12,541 nucleotides of DNA from Thiobacter sp964445085 (GTDB lineage: Bacteria; Pseudomonadota; Gammaproteobacteria; Burkholderiales; Thiobacteraceae). The notes beneath the pieces are model-generated. The model was not told where the DNA came from, ran no database searches, and worked only from the letters and a program-made list of their open reading frames with translations. Below, piece by piece: positions 1 to 6,700 of this stretch (position 1 is its first letter; every line of letters starts with the position of its first letter). The position numbers and the translations under genes were made by a program. Location of the stretch: the NCBI GenBank assembly GCA_964445085.1, contig CAYUJV010000090.1:1-12541 (forward strand), given 5' to 3'.

Positions 1-972
1 ATCACCGCCTACCTGCTGATCGCGGTGATGCCGGTGCTGGCGGGCGCGGTGACCATGCTGCTCACCGACCGCCACTTCGGCACCCACTTCTTCAATGCGG
101 CCGGCGGCGGCGACCCGGTGATGTTCCAGCACATCTTCTGGTTTTTCGGCCATCCCGAGGTCTACATCATGATCCTGCCGGCCTTCGGCATCGTGTCGCA
201 GATCATTCCGACCTTCGCCCGCAAGCCGCTGTTCGGCTATGCCTCCATGGTGTATGCGACTGCCTCCATCGCGATCCTGTCCTTCATCGTGTGGGCACAT
301 CACATGTTCACCGTCGGGCTGCCGACCTCGGCCCAGCTGTTCTTCATGTACGCCACCATGCTCATCGCCGTTCCCACCGGCGTGAAGGTGTTCAACTGGG
401 TGGCCACCATGTGGCGCGGCTCGATGACCTTCGAGACCCCGATGCTGTTCGCCATCGGCTTCGTCGCCCTGTTCACCATCGGTGGCTTCACCGGCCTGGT
501 GTGCGCCATCACTCCGGTGGACATCCAGGTGCAGGATACCTACTACGTGGTCGCCCACTTCCACTACGTCCTGGTATCCGGCGCGCTGTTCGCGATTTTC
601 GGCGGCGTGTACTTCTGGCTGCCGAAATGGACCGGCCACATGTACGACGAGAAGCTGGGCAAGCTGCACTTCTGGCTGTCGGCCATCTTCTTCAACGTGC
701 TGTTCTTCCCCATGCACTTCCTCGGCCTGGCGGGCATGCAGCGCCGCGTGCCCGACTATCCGCTGCAGTTCACCGACTTCAACCAGATCGCCACCATCGG
801 CGCCTTCGGTTTCGGGCTGTCGCAGCTGATCTTCCTAGTGGTGGTGCTCAAGTGCATCAAGGGGGGCGCCAAGGCCGAGGCCAAGGCGTGGGAAGGCGCG
901 GATTCGCTGGAGTGGACGCTGCCGTCGCCGGCACCGTACCATTCCTTCGAGACGCCGCCGGTCGTCAAGTAA
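1..972 (+). CDS. ctaD: Cytochrome c oxidase subunit I, aa3-type (5'-truncated by window edge)
   Basis: Catalytic subunit of the aa3-type heme-copper oxidase, which reduces O2 to water with electrons from cytochrome c and pumps protons across the inner membrane. The window opens mid-gene in frame 1; 323 C-terminal residues remain of a family that is usually about 520-540 aa. Visible landmarks (numbered from base 1) are GHPEVY at 50-55, giving the CuB histidine, the proton-path glutamate and the tyrosine crosslinked to histidine; the CuB pair HH at 100-101; the K-channel lysine in PTGVKVFNW; the two heme histidines in HFHY at 186 and 188; and the RR pair in GMQRRVPDYP that contacts heme propionates. 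The glutamate in GHPEVY marks an A1-type oxidase. The gene ends in TAA and is followed after 56 bases by the small peptide gene. Subunit II (ctaC) would be expected just upstream, outside the window. Confidence 0.98.
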   Translation: MTAYLLIAVMPVLAGAVTMLLTDRHFGTHFFNAAGGGDPVMFQHIFWFFGHPEVYIMILPAFGIVSQIIPTFARKPLFGYASMVYATASIAILSFIVWAHHMFTVGLPTSAQLFFMYATMLIAVPTGVKVFNWVATMWRGSMTFETPMLFAIGFVALFTIGGFTGLVCAITPVDIQVQDTYYVVAHFHYVLVSGALFAIFGGVYFWLPKWTGHMYDEKLGKLHFWLSAIFFNVLFFPMHFLGLAGMQRRVPDYPLQFTDFNQIATIGAFGFGLSQLIFLVVVLKCIKGGAKAEAKAWEGADSLEWTLPSPAPYHSFETPPVVK

Positions 973-1028
973 CACAGGGTGGGCGGACCTGGCGGGTTCG
1001 CCCCTTTTCGAGCTTGCAGAGGAAAGCA

Positions 1029-1124
1029 ATGCAGCCTGACGAGAAAGGCAAGTACGTGACCGCAGCCATTCTGGTCGCCATTGCCGTGTTGCTTTTCCTC
1101 TGGACGTTCCAGGCCAAGTGGTGA
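1029..1124 (+). CDS. Small single-helix membrane peptide (31 aa) of the cox operon
   Basis: A 31-residue peptide starting MQPDEKGKY, with one hydrophobic helix (about residues 10-25) and a short basic tail ending QAKW. The start is supported by an AGAGGA Shine-Dalgarno at 1018-1023 with good spacing. The stop codon at 1122-1124 lies within the GGTGAG that serves as ribosome site for ctaG, so translation of the two is probably coupled. Tiny one-helix proteins between ctaD and ctaG are known in beta- and gammaproteobacteria, where databases call them cytochrome oxidase small assembly proteins. Membership is inferred from position, size and topology. Its molecular role is not known to me; a stabilising or assembly role for the oxidase is plausible. 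Gene callers often miss it because of its length. Confidence 0.8.
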   Translation: MQPDEKGKYVTAAILVAIAVLLFLWTFQAKW

Positions 1125-1128
1125 GCCC

Positions 1129-1689
1129 ATGTCGGATACCGCGATTCAGAACAAGACGGTCCTGAAGAAGCTGATCTTCGTCACGATCGCGATGTTCGGC
1201 TTTGGCTACGCCATGGTGCCGTTCTACAAGAAGATCTGCGACGTGACCGGTCTGAGCAAGGACCGCATCGCCGTTTCCAACACCCAGGTCGACCCGACAC
1301 GTCTGGTGACGATCGATTTTGATTCCAACCTCGGCGGGACGCTGCCGTGGACGTTCGAACCGCTGACGCTGAACGTGAAGGTGCATCCGGGGGAGATGAA
1401 GCAGGTGATCTACCGGGTCAGGAACACGACCGACCGTACCATCGTCGCGCAGGCGATTCCGGCCTACAGCCCGCGGCGCGCGGCGAGCTACTTCAAGAAA
1501 ATCGAATGCTTCTGCTTCAGCCAGCAGACGCTCAAGCCGGGCGAGGAGCGGCTGATGCCGGTGCAATTCGTGGTCCAGAACGACCTGCCCAAGGACGTGA
1601 CCCGGATCACGCTGTCCTACACGTTCTACGAACAGCCCGCCGCGGCGGCGGTGAGCGCGGCCGCGCCGGCGCGGAATGGCGGTGCATGA
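1129..1689 (+). CDS. ctaG: Cytochrome c oxidase assembly protein CtaG/Cox11 (CuB insertion)
   Basis: A 186-aa inner-membrane copper chaperone of the Cox11 family, which delivers copper to the CuB site of oxidase subunit I. It has a short cytoplasmic N-terminus, one membrane helix at about residues 13-33, then a periplasmic immunoglobulin-like domain. The family copper motif CFCFSQQ is present (C127 and C129), and a further conserved cysteine, C37, follows the helix in KKICDVTG. Length is normal for the family. I chose ATG 1129 because it directly follows a GGTGAG ribosome site and leaves the N-terminus at family length; an in-frame ATG at 1081 would overlap the preceding gene. The last 16 or so residues are an alanine-rich tail. 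It overlaps the next gene by ATGA, consistent with one operon and coupled translation. Confidence 0.97.
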   Translation: MSDTAIQNKTVLKKLIFVTIAMFGFGYAMVPFYKKICDVTGLSKDRIAVSNTQVDPTRLVTIDFDSNLGGTLPWTFEPLTLNVKVHPGEMKQVIYRVRNTTDRTIVAQAIPAYSPRRAASYFKKIECFCFSQQTLKPGEERLMPVQFVVQNDLPKDVTRITLSYTFYEQPAAAAVSAAAPARNGGA

Positions 1690-1901
1690 TGGAGCGCGAA
1701 CCGCGCAAGGCGGGACCGCTCGAGGCGGCGCGCGCGGTATTTTGGAGCTTCTTCGGCGTACGCAAGCGGAGCGACTACGAGTCGGATTCGGTGCGGCTGA
1801 CGCCAGTGCAGGTGATCGTGATGGGACTGCTTGGCGCGGTCCTGTTCATCGCGATCCTGCTGGGCCTGGTTTATCTCGTGACCCATCTGGCCGCGAGTTG
1901 A
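1686..1901 (+). CDS. DUF2970 family small membrane protein
   Basis: A 71-aa protein overlapping the ctaG stop codon (ATGA at 1686-1689). The N-terminal half contains the pattern AARAVFWSFFGVRKRSDYES, typical of DUF2970 proteins. The C-terminal half is a single membrane helix at about residues 43-66. The family is regularly found inside cytochrome oxidase operons, between ctaG and ctaE or nearby, but its biochemical role is unknown; an assembly or stability role is inferred from context only. An alternative start is the adjacent ATG at 1689, which removes one residue. No strong Shine-Dalgarno is visible, so translation probably depends on coupling to ctaG. Confidence 0.88.
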   Translation: MMEREPRKAGPLEAARAVFWSFFGVRKRSDYESDSVRLTPVQVIVMGLLGAVLFIAILLGLVYLVTHLAAS

Positions 1902-1932
1902 GGGGTTTGACGGCAATAACAATTCGTTTCCT

Positions 1933-1939
1933 GAGGAGG
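1933..1939 (+). promoter_or_regulatory. Strong ribosome binding site of ctaE
   Basis: GAGGAGG lies seven bases before the ATG at 1947, a near-perfect Shine-Dalgarno. It fixes the start of ctaE. After the weak signals before the small genes upstream, it suggests that subunit III is translated independently at a high rate. Confidence 0.85.
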
Positions 1940-1946
1940 AGCAACA

Positions 1947-2837
1947 ATGAGTGAGCATCAAGGGGGAGGGTACTATCTGCCGCAACCGTCGGGCTGGCCC
2001 ATCGTCGGTTCCGTCGCGCTGCTGCTGTTCGCCATCGGCATGGTGTTGTGGGCCAACCACATGCCCGGGGGCTGGCTCGTGCTCGCCGGCCTCGCCGTGC
2101 TGTTCTACATGATGTTCGGCTGGTTCGGCCGGGTGATCGATGAATCGGAGACCGGCAAGTACAACGCGCAGGTCGACCGCTCCTTCCGCTGGGGCATGAG
2201 CTGGTTCATCTTCTCCGAAGTGATGTTCTTCGCGGCCTTCTTCGGCGCGCTGTTCTACATGCGCGTGCTGTCGGTGCCGTGGCTGGGCGAGGGCGACACC
2301 AACGCCGTGCTGTGGCAGGGCTTCAAGGCGACCTGGCCGACGGCCGGTCCGCTGGGCGCCGAATATATCGGTTCCGGCAAGGAAGTCGCCGCGGGCGCCC
2401 ACCAGTTTTCCACCATCGGCGCGTGGGGCATTCCCGCCATCAACACCCTGATCCTGCTGACCTCCGGCCTGACCGTGACCATCGCGCACTGGGGTCTGAA
2501 AAAGGGCAACCGCGGCCAACTGAACCTGTGGCTGTTCCTGACCATCTGCCTGGGCATCCTGTTCCTCTACCTGCAGTCCCATGAATACCATGAGGCCTAC
2601 ACCAAGATGGGCCTGACCCTGGGTGCCGGCGCCTACGGCGCCACCTTCTTCATGCTCACCGGCTTCCACGGCTTGCACGTGACGATTGGTACGTGCATGC
2701 TGATCGTGATCTGGTTGCGCTGCCTGAAGGGCCACTTCAAGCCGGATCACCACTTCGCCTTCGAAGCCGTGTCCTGGTACTGGCACTTCGTGGACGTGGT
2801 CTGGCTGGGCCTGTTCGTGTTCGTGTACGCGCTGTGA
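1947..2837 (+). CDS. ctaE: Cytochrome c oxidase subunit III
   Basis: Subunit III (296 aa) of the aa3 oxidase, an integral membrane protein that stabilises subunit I and supports sustained proton uptake. Hydrophobic segments are consistent with the usual seven helices. Family hallmarks are FRWGMSWFIFSEVMFF at 80-95, with the conserved membrane glutamate E91; the SHEY region near 211-214; GFHGLHVTIG at 239-248; and the C-terminal FEAVSWYWHFVDVVWL. An insertion-like loop of about 50 residues (roughly 110-160) between helices is common in proteobacterial members. The start is set by a strong ribosome site. The gene ends 60 bases before an intrinsic terminator, so it is the last gene of the structural operon. 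No subunit IV gene follows it. Confidence 0.98.
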   Translation: MSEHQGGGYYLPQPSGWPIVGSVALLLFAIGMVLWANHMPGGWLVLAGLAVLFYMMFGWFGRVIDESETGKYNAQVDRSFRWGMSWFIFSEVMFFAAFFGALFYMRVLSVPWLGEGDTNAVLWQGFKATWPTAGPLGAEYIGSGKEVAAGAHQFSTIGAWGIPAINTLILLTSGLTVTIAHWGLKKGNRGQLNLWLFLTICLGILFLYLQSHEYHEAYTKMGLTLGAGAYGATFFMLTGFHGLHVTIGTCMLIVIWLRCLKGHFKPDHHFAFEAVSWYWHFVDVVWLGLFVFVYAL

Positions 2838-2897
2838 GCCGCAAAAGACAGCCCAACGGAGGACATAACTAGAACGATAAAAACCCAAAGGGGACTC

Positions 2898-2933
2898 TGG
2901 CGCCGCAGTCCATCGCGGCGCCATTTTTGTTTC
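2898..2933 (+). terminator. Rho-independent terminator after ctaE
   Basis: A perfect 9-bp stem, TGGCGCCGC at 2898-2906 pairing with GCGGCGCCA at 2915-2923, has an 8-base loop and is followed at once by TTTTTGTTT. This is a textbook intrinsic terminator for the plus strand. It closes the cox structural operon before the reverse-strand gene. Read on the minus strand the same hairpin is not directly followed by a U-rich run, so it is a weak candidate for the converging transcript. Confidence 0.92.
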
Positions 2934-2947
2934 TACGGCGGGGAAGA

Positions 2948-2963
2948 CCCGGTCGCGACCGGG
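2948..2963. repeat. 16-bp perfect palindrome between converging genes
   Basis: CCCGGTCGCGACCGGG is its own reverse complement and can form a 6-bp stem with a CGCG loop. It lies 30 bases beyond the stop of the minus-strand gene (2994) and 24 bases after the stem of the ctaE terminator. It may be a weak transcription end for the minus-strand gene, since the following minus-strand bases read TCTTCCCC, or simply a protecting hairpin. No strong U-tract follows on either strand. Confidence 0.45.
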
Positions 2964-2993
2964 GTGAAAGGCAGTCGGGCGCTGCGCGCCGCG

Positions 2994-3203
2994 TTAGCCC
3001 TTAGGGGGCAGGACGCCGAAGTAGAAACCCGCGATCAGCAGCAGGAACAGGGTGAGGGAGAGGCCGATGCGAACGGTGAGCGCCTTGACGGTGCGTTCCG
3101 TGCTACCTTTGTCCTTCACCAGAAAGAGCAGTGCGCTGAACAAGCTGCCGACGATCACCAGCAGAAACGTGACGACGATGACGCGGTACAGGATGAGTGA
3201 CAT
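2994..3203 (-). CDS. DUF2909 family twin-transmembrane protein
   Basis: A 69-aa protein with two membrane helices (about residues 5-28 and 43-64) joined by a charged loop, KDKGSTERTVKALTVR. It begins MSLILYRVIVV and ends FGVLPPKG. Size, topology and position (reverse strand, between subunit III and SURF1) match the DUF2909 family found in this place in many gamma- and betaproteobacterial cox clusters. Its function is unknown; association with oxidase assembly is inferred from conserved neighbourhood. It converges on ctaE and is divergent from SURF1 across 89 bases. The ribosome site before the ATG (complement of 3201-3203) is weak, with a GGAAA stretch about nine bases upstream. Confidence 0.85.
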   Translation of the reverse strand: MSLILYRVIVVTFLLVIVGSLFSALLFLVKDKGSTERTVKALTVRIGLSLTLFLLLIAGFYFGVLPPKG

Positions 3204-3292
3204 AGACGATGTTTTCCAGGCATTTCGCTGCGGAGCGGGATGCGTTTTCGATCCCGGCCGCTGCAGTGTAGCCGAATTGCCCCCACCCCGCC

Positions 3293-4009
3293 ATGGAAGA
3301 TAAGCCGCGCTCGCTGTTGTGGCCGACGCTGGCGGCGCTGTTCTTTCTGGCCGTCACCGTGGCCGCCGGTAACTGGCAACTGCACCGCGCGCAATACAAG
3401 CGGGAGCTGCAGGCGCGCATCGACCGGCGCGCGGCGGAACCGCCGCTGGTGCTGGATGCCGCGGCGACCGATGTCCAGCGGCTGCAGGGGCGGCGGGTGC
3501 TCGCCACCGGCAGTTTCGATGTCGCCCACGAGATCTTCATCGACAACCGCAGCCTCGAGGGCCAGCCCGCCTACCAGGTGCTGACGCCGCTGCGCCTGGC
3601 GGGCAGCGATGCCGCCGTGCTGGTCGACCGCGGCCTGCTGCGGCGCAGCTGGGAGCAGAAGGCCCTGCCCGTGGTGCCGCCGGTCCCGGCCCCGCTGCGC
3701 ATCGAAGGCATGGCCGGGCCGCCGCCGGGGAAATATCTGGAGCTGTCCAAGCACACCGTCGACGGCAAGGTCTGGCAGAACCTCGACATGGCGCGCTATG
3801 CCAAGACCGTGCCCTATCCCTTGCTGCCCATCGTCGTGACCCAGCTCAACGACACCGGCGACGGCCTGTATCGCCACTGGGTACGGCCGGACGTAAACGT
3901 GCAAATGCATTTGGGCTACGCGTTCCAGTGGTTCGCCATGGCCGTGACGATTGTGATCATCTATGTGGTGTTGTATGCAAAACGGCGCAAGCAAATCCGG
4001 CAGAAATAG
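3293..4009 (+). CDS. SURF1 family cytochrome oxidase biogenesis protein
   Basis: A 238-aa member of the SURF1/Shy1 family, which assists heme A delivery to oxidase subunit I. Architecture is the usual one: an N-terminal membrane helix (about 8-25), the GNWQLHR signature at 26-32, a large periplasmic domain containing ATGSFD, FIDNRS and VLVDRGLLRR blocks, and a C-terminal helix preceded by HLGYAFQWFAMA, with the conserved heme-linked histidine at H206. A basic tail (KRRKQIRQK) faces the cytoplasm. The 5' end lies in an 89-base divergent space. No good Shine-Dalgarno precedes the ATG, but the N-terminus fits the family. The 3' end overlaps the next gene by 35 bases, which implies co-transcription with the SCO-like protein, ctaA and probably ctaB. 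Confidence 0.95.
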   Translation: MEDKPRSLLWPTLAALFFLAVTVAAGNWQLHRAQYKRELQARIDRRAAEPPLVLDAAATDVQRLQGRRVLATGSFDVAHEIFIDNRSLEGQPAYQVLTPLRLAGSDAAVLVDRGLLRRSWEQKALPVVPPVPAPLRIEGMAGPPPGKYLELSKHTVDGKVWQNLDMARYAKTVPYPLLPIVVTQLNDTGDGLYRHWVRPDVNVQMHLGYAFQWFAMAVTIVIIYVVLYAKRRKQIRQK

Positions 4010-4559
4010 ACTCCTCCTCGTCCTCGGGCTGTTTGCCGCCCCGGTCGTCGCGTCGTTTCTCGCCTATTACGTCTGGCAGCCCCAGGGCGCCGTCCTCAAT
4101 TACGGCGAACTGATCACGCCGGTGCGGCCCACCGGCGAGATCATGCTGACCCAGCTCGATGGCAGCCCGCTCGCGATCAAGACGCTGCGCGGAAAATGGC
4201 TGCTGGTGTATGCCGGCGGCGGCGCCTGCGATGCGCGCTGCGAACAATCCCTGTACGCCATGCGCCAGGTGCGCCTGATGCAGAACCGCGAGCAGGACCG
4301 GGTGCGCCGGGTCTGGGTCGTCACCGACGCCGTCGCGCCGCGCGCCGAACTGCTGCAGGGGCGGTTCGAGGGCACGCTCGCCGTGCGCGATCCGCAGCGC
4401 GCCCTGCTGGACAAGCTGCCGGTCAAAAGCGAGCTCGGCAATCACATCTACGTCATCGATCCTCTCGGCAACATCATGATGCGCTACGACCCGGATCCCG
4501 ACCTCAGGCGCATGGCGAAGGATCTGGAGCGCCTGCTGCGGGCGTCCTGGGTCGGCTAG
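3975..4559 (+). CDS. SCO-like thioredoxin-fold membrane protein of the cox cluster
   Basis: A 194-aa protein with a basic N-terminus, one membrane helix at about 12-34 and a periplasmic thioredoxin-like domain. A CxxxC motif (ACDARC, C85 and C89) sits where SCO proteins carry theirs, after KWLLVYAGGG. The C-terminal block GNHIYVIDPLGNIMMRYDP resembles the SCO block that holds the copper-binding histidine. Here, however, H157 is five residues before the Asp of DPLG, whereas in canonical SCO proteins (such as the one at 10933 in this window) it is eight before. The gene occupies the place of P. aeruginosa PA0111 between SURF1 and ctaA. Role in copper or thiol handling for the CuA or CuB site is inferred. 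The start lies inside the SURF1 gene; a later start would remove the membrane helix. An alternative reading is a thiol reductase that does not bind copper. Confidence 0.85.
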   Translation: MQNGASKSGRNRLLLVLGLFAAPVVASFLAYYVWQPQGAVLNYGELITPVRPTGEIMLTQLDGSPLAIKTLRGKWLLVYAGGGACDARCEQSLYAMRQVRLMQNREQDRVRRVWVVTDAVAPRAELLQGRFEGTLAVRDPQRALLDKLPVKSELGNHIYVIDPLGNIMMRYDPDPDLRRMAKDLERLLRASWVG

Positions 4560-4568
4560 GGCGCCGGG

Positions 4569-5642
4569 ATGATCGCGCCCAACGCGCTGCTGGTGCTCGC
4601 CGCGATCGGCCTGGTCGTGGCGCTGCCGCCGCTGGCCTACGTGGCGTTCTCGCGCAGCGCGGACAAGTACCAGAAACTGGCCTGGATCACCGCCTTTCTC
4701 GCCCTCGACCTCATCATGTTCGGCGGCTTCACCCGGCTCACGGATTCGGGGCTGGGCTGCCCCGACTGGCCCGGCTGCTATGGCCACTCCAACCCGGTGT
4801 CGGCCGGCGAGCCCATCCATGCGGCCGAAACCGCCATGCCCACCGGCCCGGTGACGCAGGTGAAGGCGTGGATCGAGATGATCCACCGCTACTTCGCCAT
4901 GGCGATTGGGGTGCTGATCATCGTGCTCATGGTCCTGGCCTGGCGGCGCTGGCGGGCGAACCCCGCCCACTCGCCCTGGCTCGCGACCGCGCTGTTCGTC
5001 GTGGTCTGCGTGCAGGGCGCGTTCGGCGCCTTCACCGTGACCATGAAGCTGCAGCCCATCATCGTGACGCTGCACCTGCTGGGCGGCATGACGGTGCTCG
5101 GCCTGCTGACCTGGCTGGCGATGCGCCAGAGCCCGCCCGACGCGGTCGCGGCGCAGGGCCGCGCCCTGCGTCCGCATGCACTGCTGGCGCTGGGGGTGCT
5201 GGTGATCCAGATCGCCCTCGGTGGCTGGGTCAGCACCAACTACGCGGTCATGGCCTGCCCGGACTTCCCCCTGTGCCACGGCAAGTGGGTGCCCGACATG
5301 GATTTCCGCCACGGCTTCACCCTGTGGCGGCCGCTGGGCATGACCGGGGACGGCGAGCTGATTCCATTCCAGTCCCTGGTCGCGATCCACTGGGTGCATC
5401 GGCTGTTTGCCTATGTGGCGTTCGCCGTGCTGGGGGCGCTGGCCTGGCGGGCGTGGCGCGTCGGCGGCCTCGCGCGCTGGGCGCGGCTGCTGGCGCTGCT
5501 GCTGCTGATGCAGTTCCTGACCGGGCTGTCGAACATCGTGTTTCACTGGCCGCTGCCGCTCGCCGTACTGCACAACGGGGGCGCGGCGCTGCTGCTGATG
5601 TCGCTGGTGATGGTAAACTTCCGGCTAAAGCACGTCGCATAG
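4569..5642 (+). CDS. ctaA: Heme A synthase (CtaA/Cox15)
   Basis: Inner-membrane heme A synthase, 357 aa, which oxidises the C8 methyl of heme O to a formyl group, giving heme A for the aa3 oxidase. The sequence has eight likely membrane helices in two similar halves. Signatures seen are GGFTRLTDSGLGCPDWPGC (C64, C70), EMIHRYFA with H106, HLLGG with H169, a second cysteine pair in ACPDFPLCHG (C230, C236), HWVHRL (H274, H277) and VLHNGGAA (H335). The paired histidines are the expected heme ligands. The cysteine pairs resemble those of CtaA forms with extracellular disulfides. The gene begins nine bases after the SCO-like gene stops, and ctaB follows after 61 bases. Confidence 0.96.
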   Translation: MIAPNALLVLAAIGLVVALPPLAYVAFSRSADKYQKLAWITAFLALDLIMFGGFTRLTDSGLGCPDWPGCYGHSNPVSAGEPIHAAETAMPTGPVTQVKAWIEMIHRYFAMAIGVLIIVLMVLAWRRWRANPAHSPWLATALFVVVCVQGAFGAFTVTMKLQPIIVTLHLLGGMTVLGLLTWLAMRQSPPDAVAAQGRALRPHALLALGVLVIQIALGGWVSTNYAVMACPDFPLCHGKWVPDMDFRHGFTLWRPLGMTGDGELIPFQSLVAIHWVHRLFAYVAFAVLGALAWRAWRVGGLARWARLLALLLLMQFLTGLSNIVFHWPLPLAVLHNGGAALLLMSLVMVNFRLKHVA

Positions 5643-5687
5643 GCACCCCGGCAACGGACACAAAAAAAGCCGCGACGACAGACAACG

Positions 5688-5697
5688 AGGAGAGGAG
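5688..5697 (+). promoter_or_regulatory. Ribosome binding site of ctaB
   Basis: AGGAGAGGAG, a purine-rich run ending six bases before the ATG at 5704, is a strong Shine-Dalgarno. It supports this start and independent, efficient translation of ctaB after the 61-base gap. Confidence 0.8.
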
Positions 5698-5703
5698 ACA
5701 AGC

Positions 5704-6621
5704 ATGGAGACACTCGCCCTGAATCAGGTGGCCTGCCGCTGCCAGCAGTTTTTCGCGCTGTGCAAACCCCGGGTCGTATCGCTGATCGTGTTCACCGCCG
5801 TCATCGGCATGTTCCTGGCGGTCCCGGGCATGGTGTCGTTGCAGGTGCTGGTGGCGGGCACCGTCGGCATCGCGCTCGTGGCCGGCGCCGCGGCCGCCTT
5901 CAACTGCCTCATCGAACAAAAGATCGACGCCATCATGGCGCGCACCCGCGCCCGGCCGCTGCCGCGGGGCGAGGTGACCTCCACCCAGACCGTGCTGTTC
6001 GCCGGCGTGGTGGGCGGGGTCGGCCTGTTCATCCTCAACAACTACGTCAATCCGCTCACCATGTGGCTGACGCTGGGCACCTTCGTCGGCTACGCCGTGA
6101 TCTACACGGTGGTGCTGAAGCCGCTCACGCCGCAGAACATCGTGATCGGCGGCGCCTCCGGCGCCATGCCGCCGGTGCTGGGCTGGGCCGCGGCCACCGG
6201 CGACGTCAGCGCCGATGCGCTGCTGCTGTTCCTGATCATCTTCGCCTGGACTCCGCCGCACTTCTGGGCGCTGGCGCTGTACCGCAGGAACGAATACGCC
6301 AAGGCCGGCATGCCCATGCTGCCGGTGACCCACGGCGAAGCCTTCACGCGGCTGCACGTCCTGCTCTACACCATCATCCTCACCGCCTGCACGCTGCTCC
6401 CCGCTGCCACCGGCATGGGCGGGCTGATCTACCTCGCGGCCGCGCTGGTGCTGGACGGCGTCTTTCTGTGGTACGGCTGGAAGCTCTACCGCGACTACAG
6501 CGATGCCCTGGCGAAGCGGACCTTTGCCTATTCCATTCTCTACCTGAGCCTGCTGTTTGCCGCGCTGCTGGTGGATCACTATCTGCATTACGAACTGCAC
6601 CTGCTGGCCGGCTGGTTCTGA
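5704..6621 (+). CDS. ctaB: Protoheme IX farnesyltransferase (heme O synthase)
   Basis: A 305-aa member of the UbiA prenyltransferase family that attaches farnesyl to protoheme to make heme O, the substrate of CtaA. The N-terminus shows the family block ALCKPRVVSLIVFTAVIGM. The first metal/diphosphate region reads NCLIEQKIDAIMARTRARPL (residues 67-86), with N67, E71 and D75 in place of the prenyltransferase acidic motif. The second conserved region is LKPLTPQNIVIGGASGAMPP, followed by FAWTPPHFWALALYRRNEY and GMPMLPVTHG. About nine hydrophobic segments are present. It is the last gene of the assembly module; no cox gene follows. A 7-bp stem-loop lies just after the stop. Confidence 0.97.
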   Translation: METLALNQVACRCQQFFALCKPRVVSLIVFTAVIGMFLAVPGMVSLQVLVAGTVGIALVAGAAAAFNCLIEQKIDAIMARTRARPLPRGEVTSTQTVLFAGVVGGVGLFILNNYVNPLTMWLTLGTFVGYAVIYTVVLKPLTPQNIVIGGASGAMPPVLGWAAATGDVSADALLLFLIIFAWTPPHFWALALYRRNEYAKAGMPMLPVTHGEAFTRLHVLLYTIILTACTLLPAATGMGGLIYLAAALVLDGVFLWYGWKLYRDYSDALAKRTFAYSILYLSLLFAALLVDHYLHYELHLLAGWF

Positions 6622-6625
6622 GCGC

Positions 6626-6654
6626 GCCCGGCTACGCGGTCTGGTGCGCCGGGC
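6626..6654 (+). terminator. Weak stem-loop after ctaB
   Basis: GCCCGGC at 6626-6632 pairs perfectly with GCCGGGC at 6648-6654 across a 15-base loop, starting four bases after the ctaB stop. The following sequence, ATGATTTAGG, has only a short T run. The hairpin could be an inefficient intrinsic terminator or a stabilising 3' structure that separates ctaB from the regulator gene. Confidence 0.4.
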
Positions 6655-6662
6655 ATGATTTA

Positions 6663-6693
6663 GGATAAACTTCTCCCGAAATTCGCTTTATCC
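6663..6693. promoter_or_regulatory. Candidate operator: inverted repeat upstream of the Rrf2 gene
   Basis: GGATAAA at 6663-6669 and TTTATCC at 6687-6693 form a perfect 7-bp inverted repeat with a 17-base spacer, ending seven bases before the Rrf2 start codon. A third copy of TTTATC directly abuts the ATG at 6695-6700. It lies in an AT-richer patch within GC-rich DNA, where a promoter should be. Rrf2 proteins often repress their own genes, so an autoregulatory site is a reasonable inference, but the sequence does not match a consensus that I can name. Confidence 0.45.
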
Positions 6694-6700
6694 CTTTATC

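Noticed and set aside
1907..1936. TTGACG upstream of ctaE as an internal promoter
   Set aside because: No -10-like hexamer lies at the right distance; that position is occupied by the ribosome binding site.
2838..2880. Ribosome-site-like CGGAGG after ctaE, as if a small gene followed
   Set aside because: No start codon at suitable spacing opens a reading frame before the terminator; what follows is ATAACTAG.
3957..5573. Long open frame on the minus strand, 538 codons
   Set aside because: It lies opposite the SCO-like gene and ctaA. Its translation is low-complexity, rich in His, Gln, Arg and Pro, as expected of the antisense of GC-rich coding DNA.
4196..5722. Long plus-strand open frame, 508 codons, crossing ctaA
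   Set aside because: It is an out-of-frame read of the SCO-like gene and ctaA, Arg/Gly/Ala-rich, with no domain pattern.
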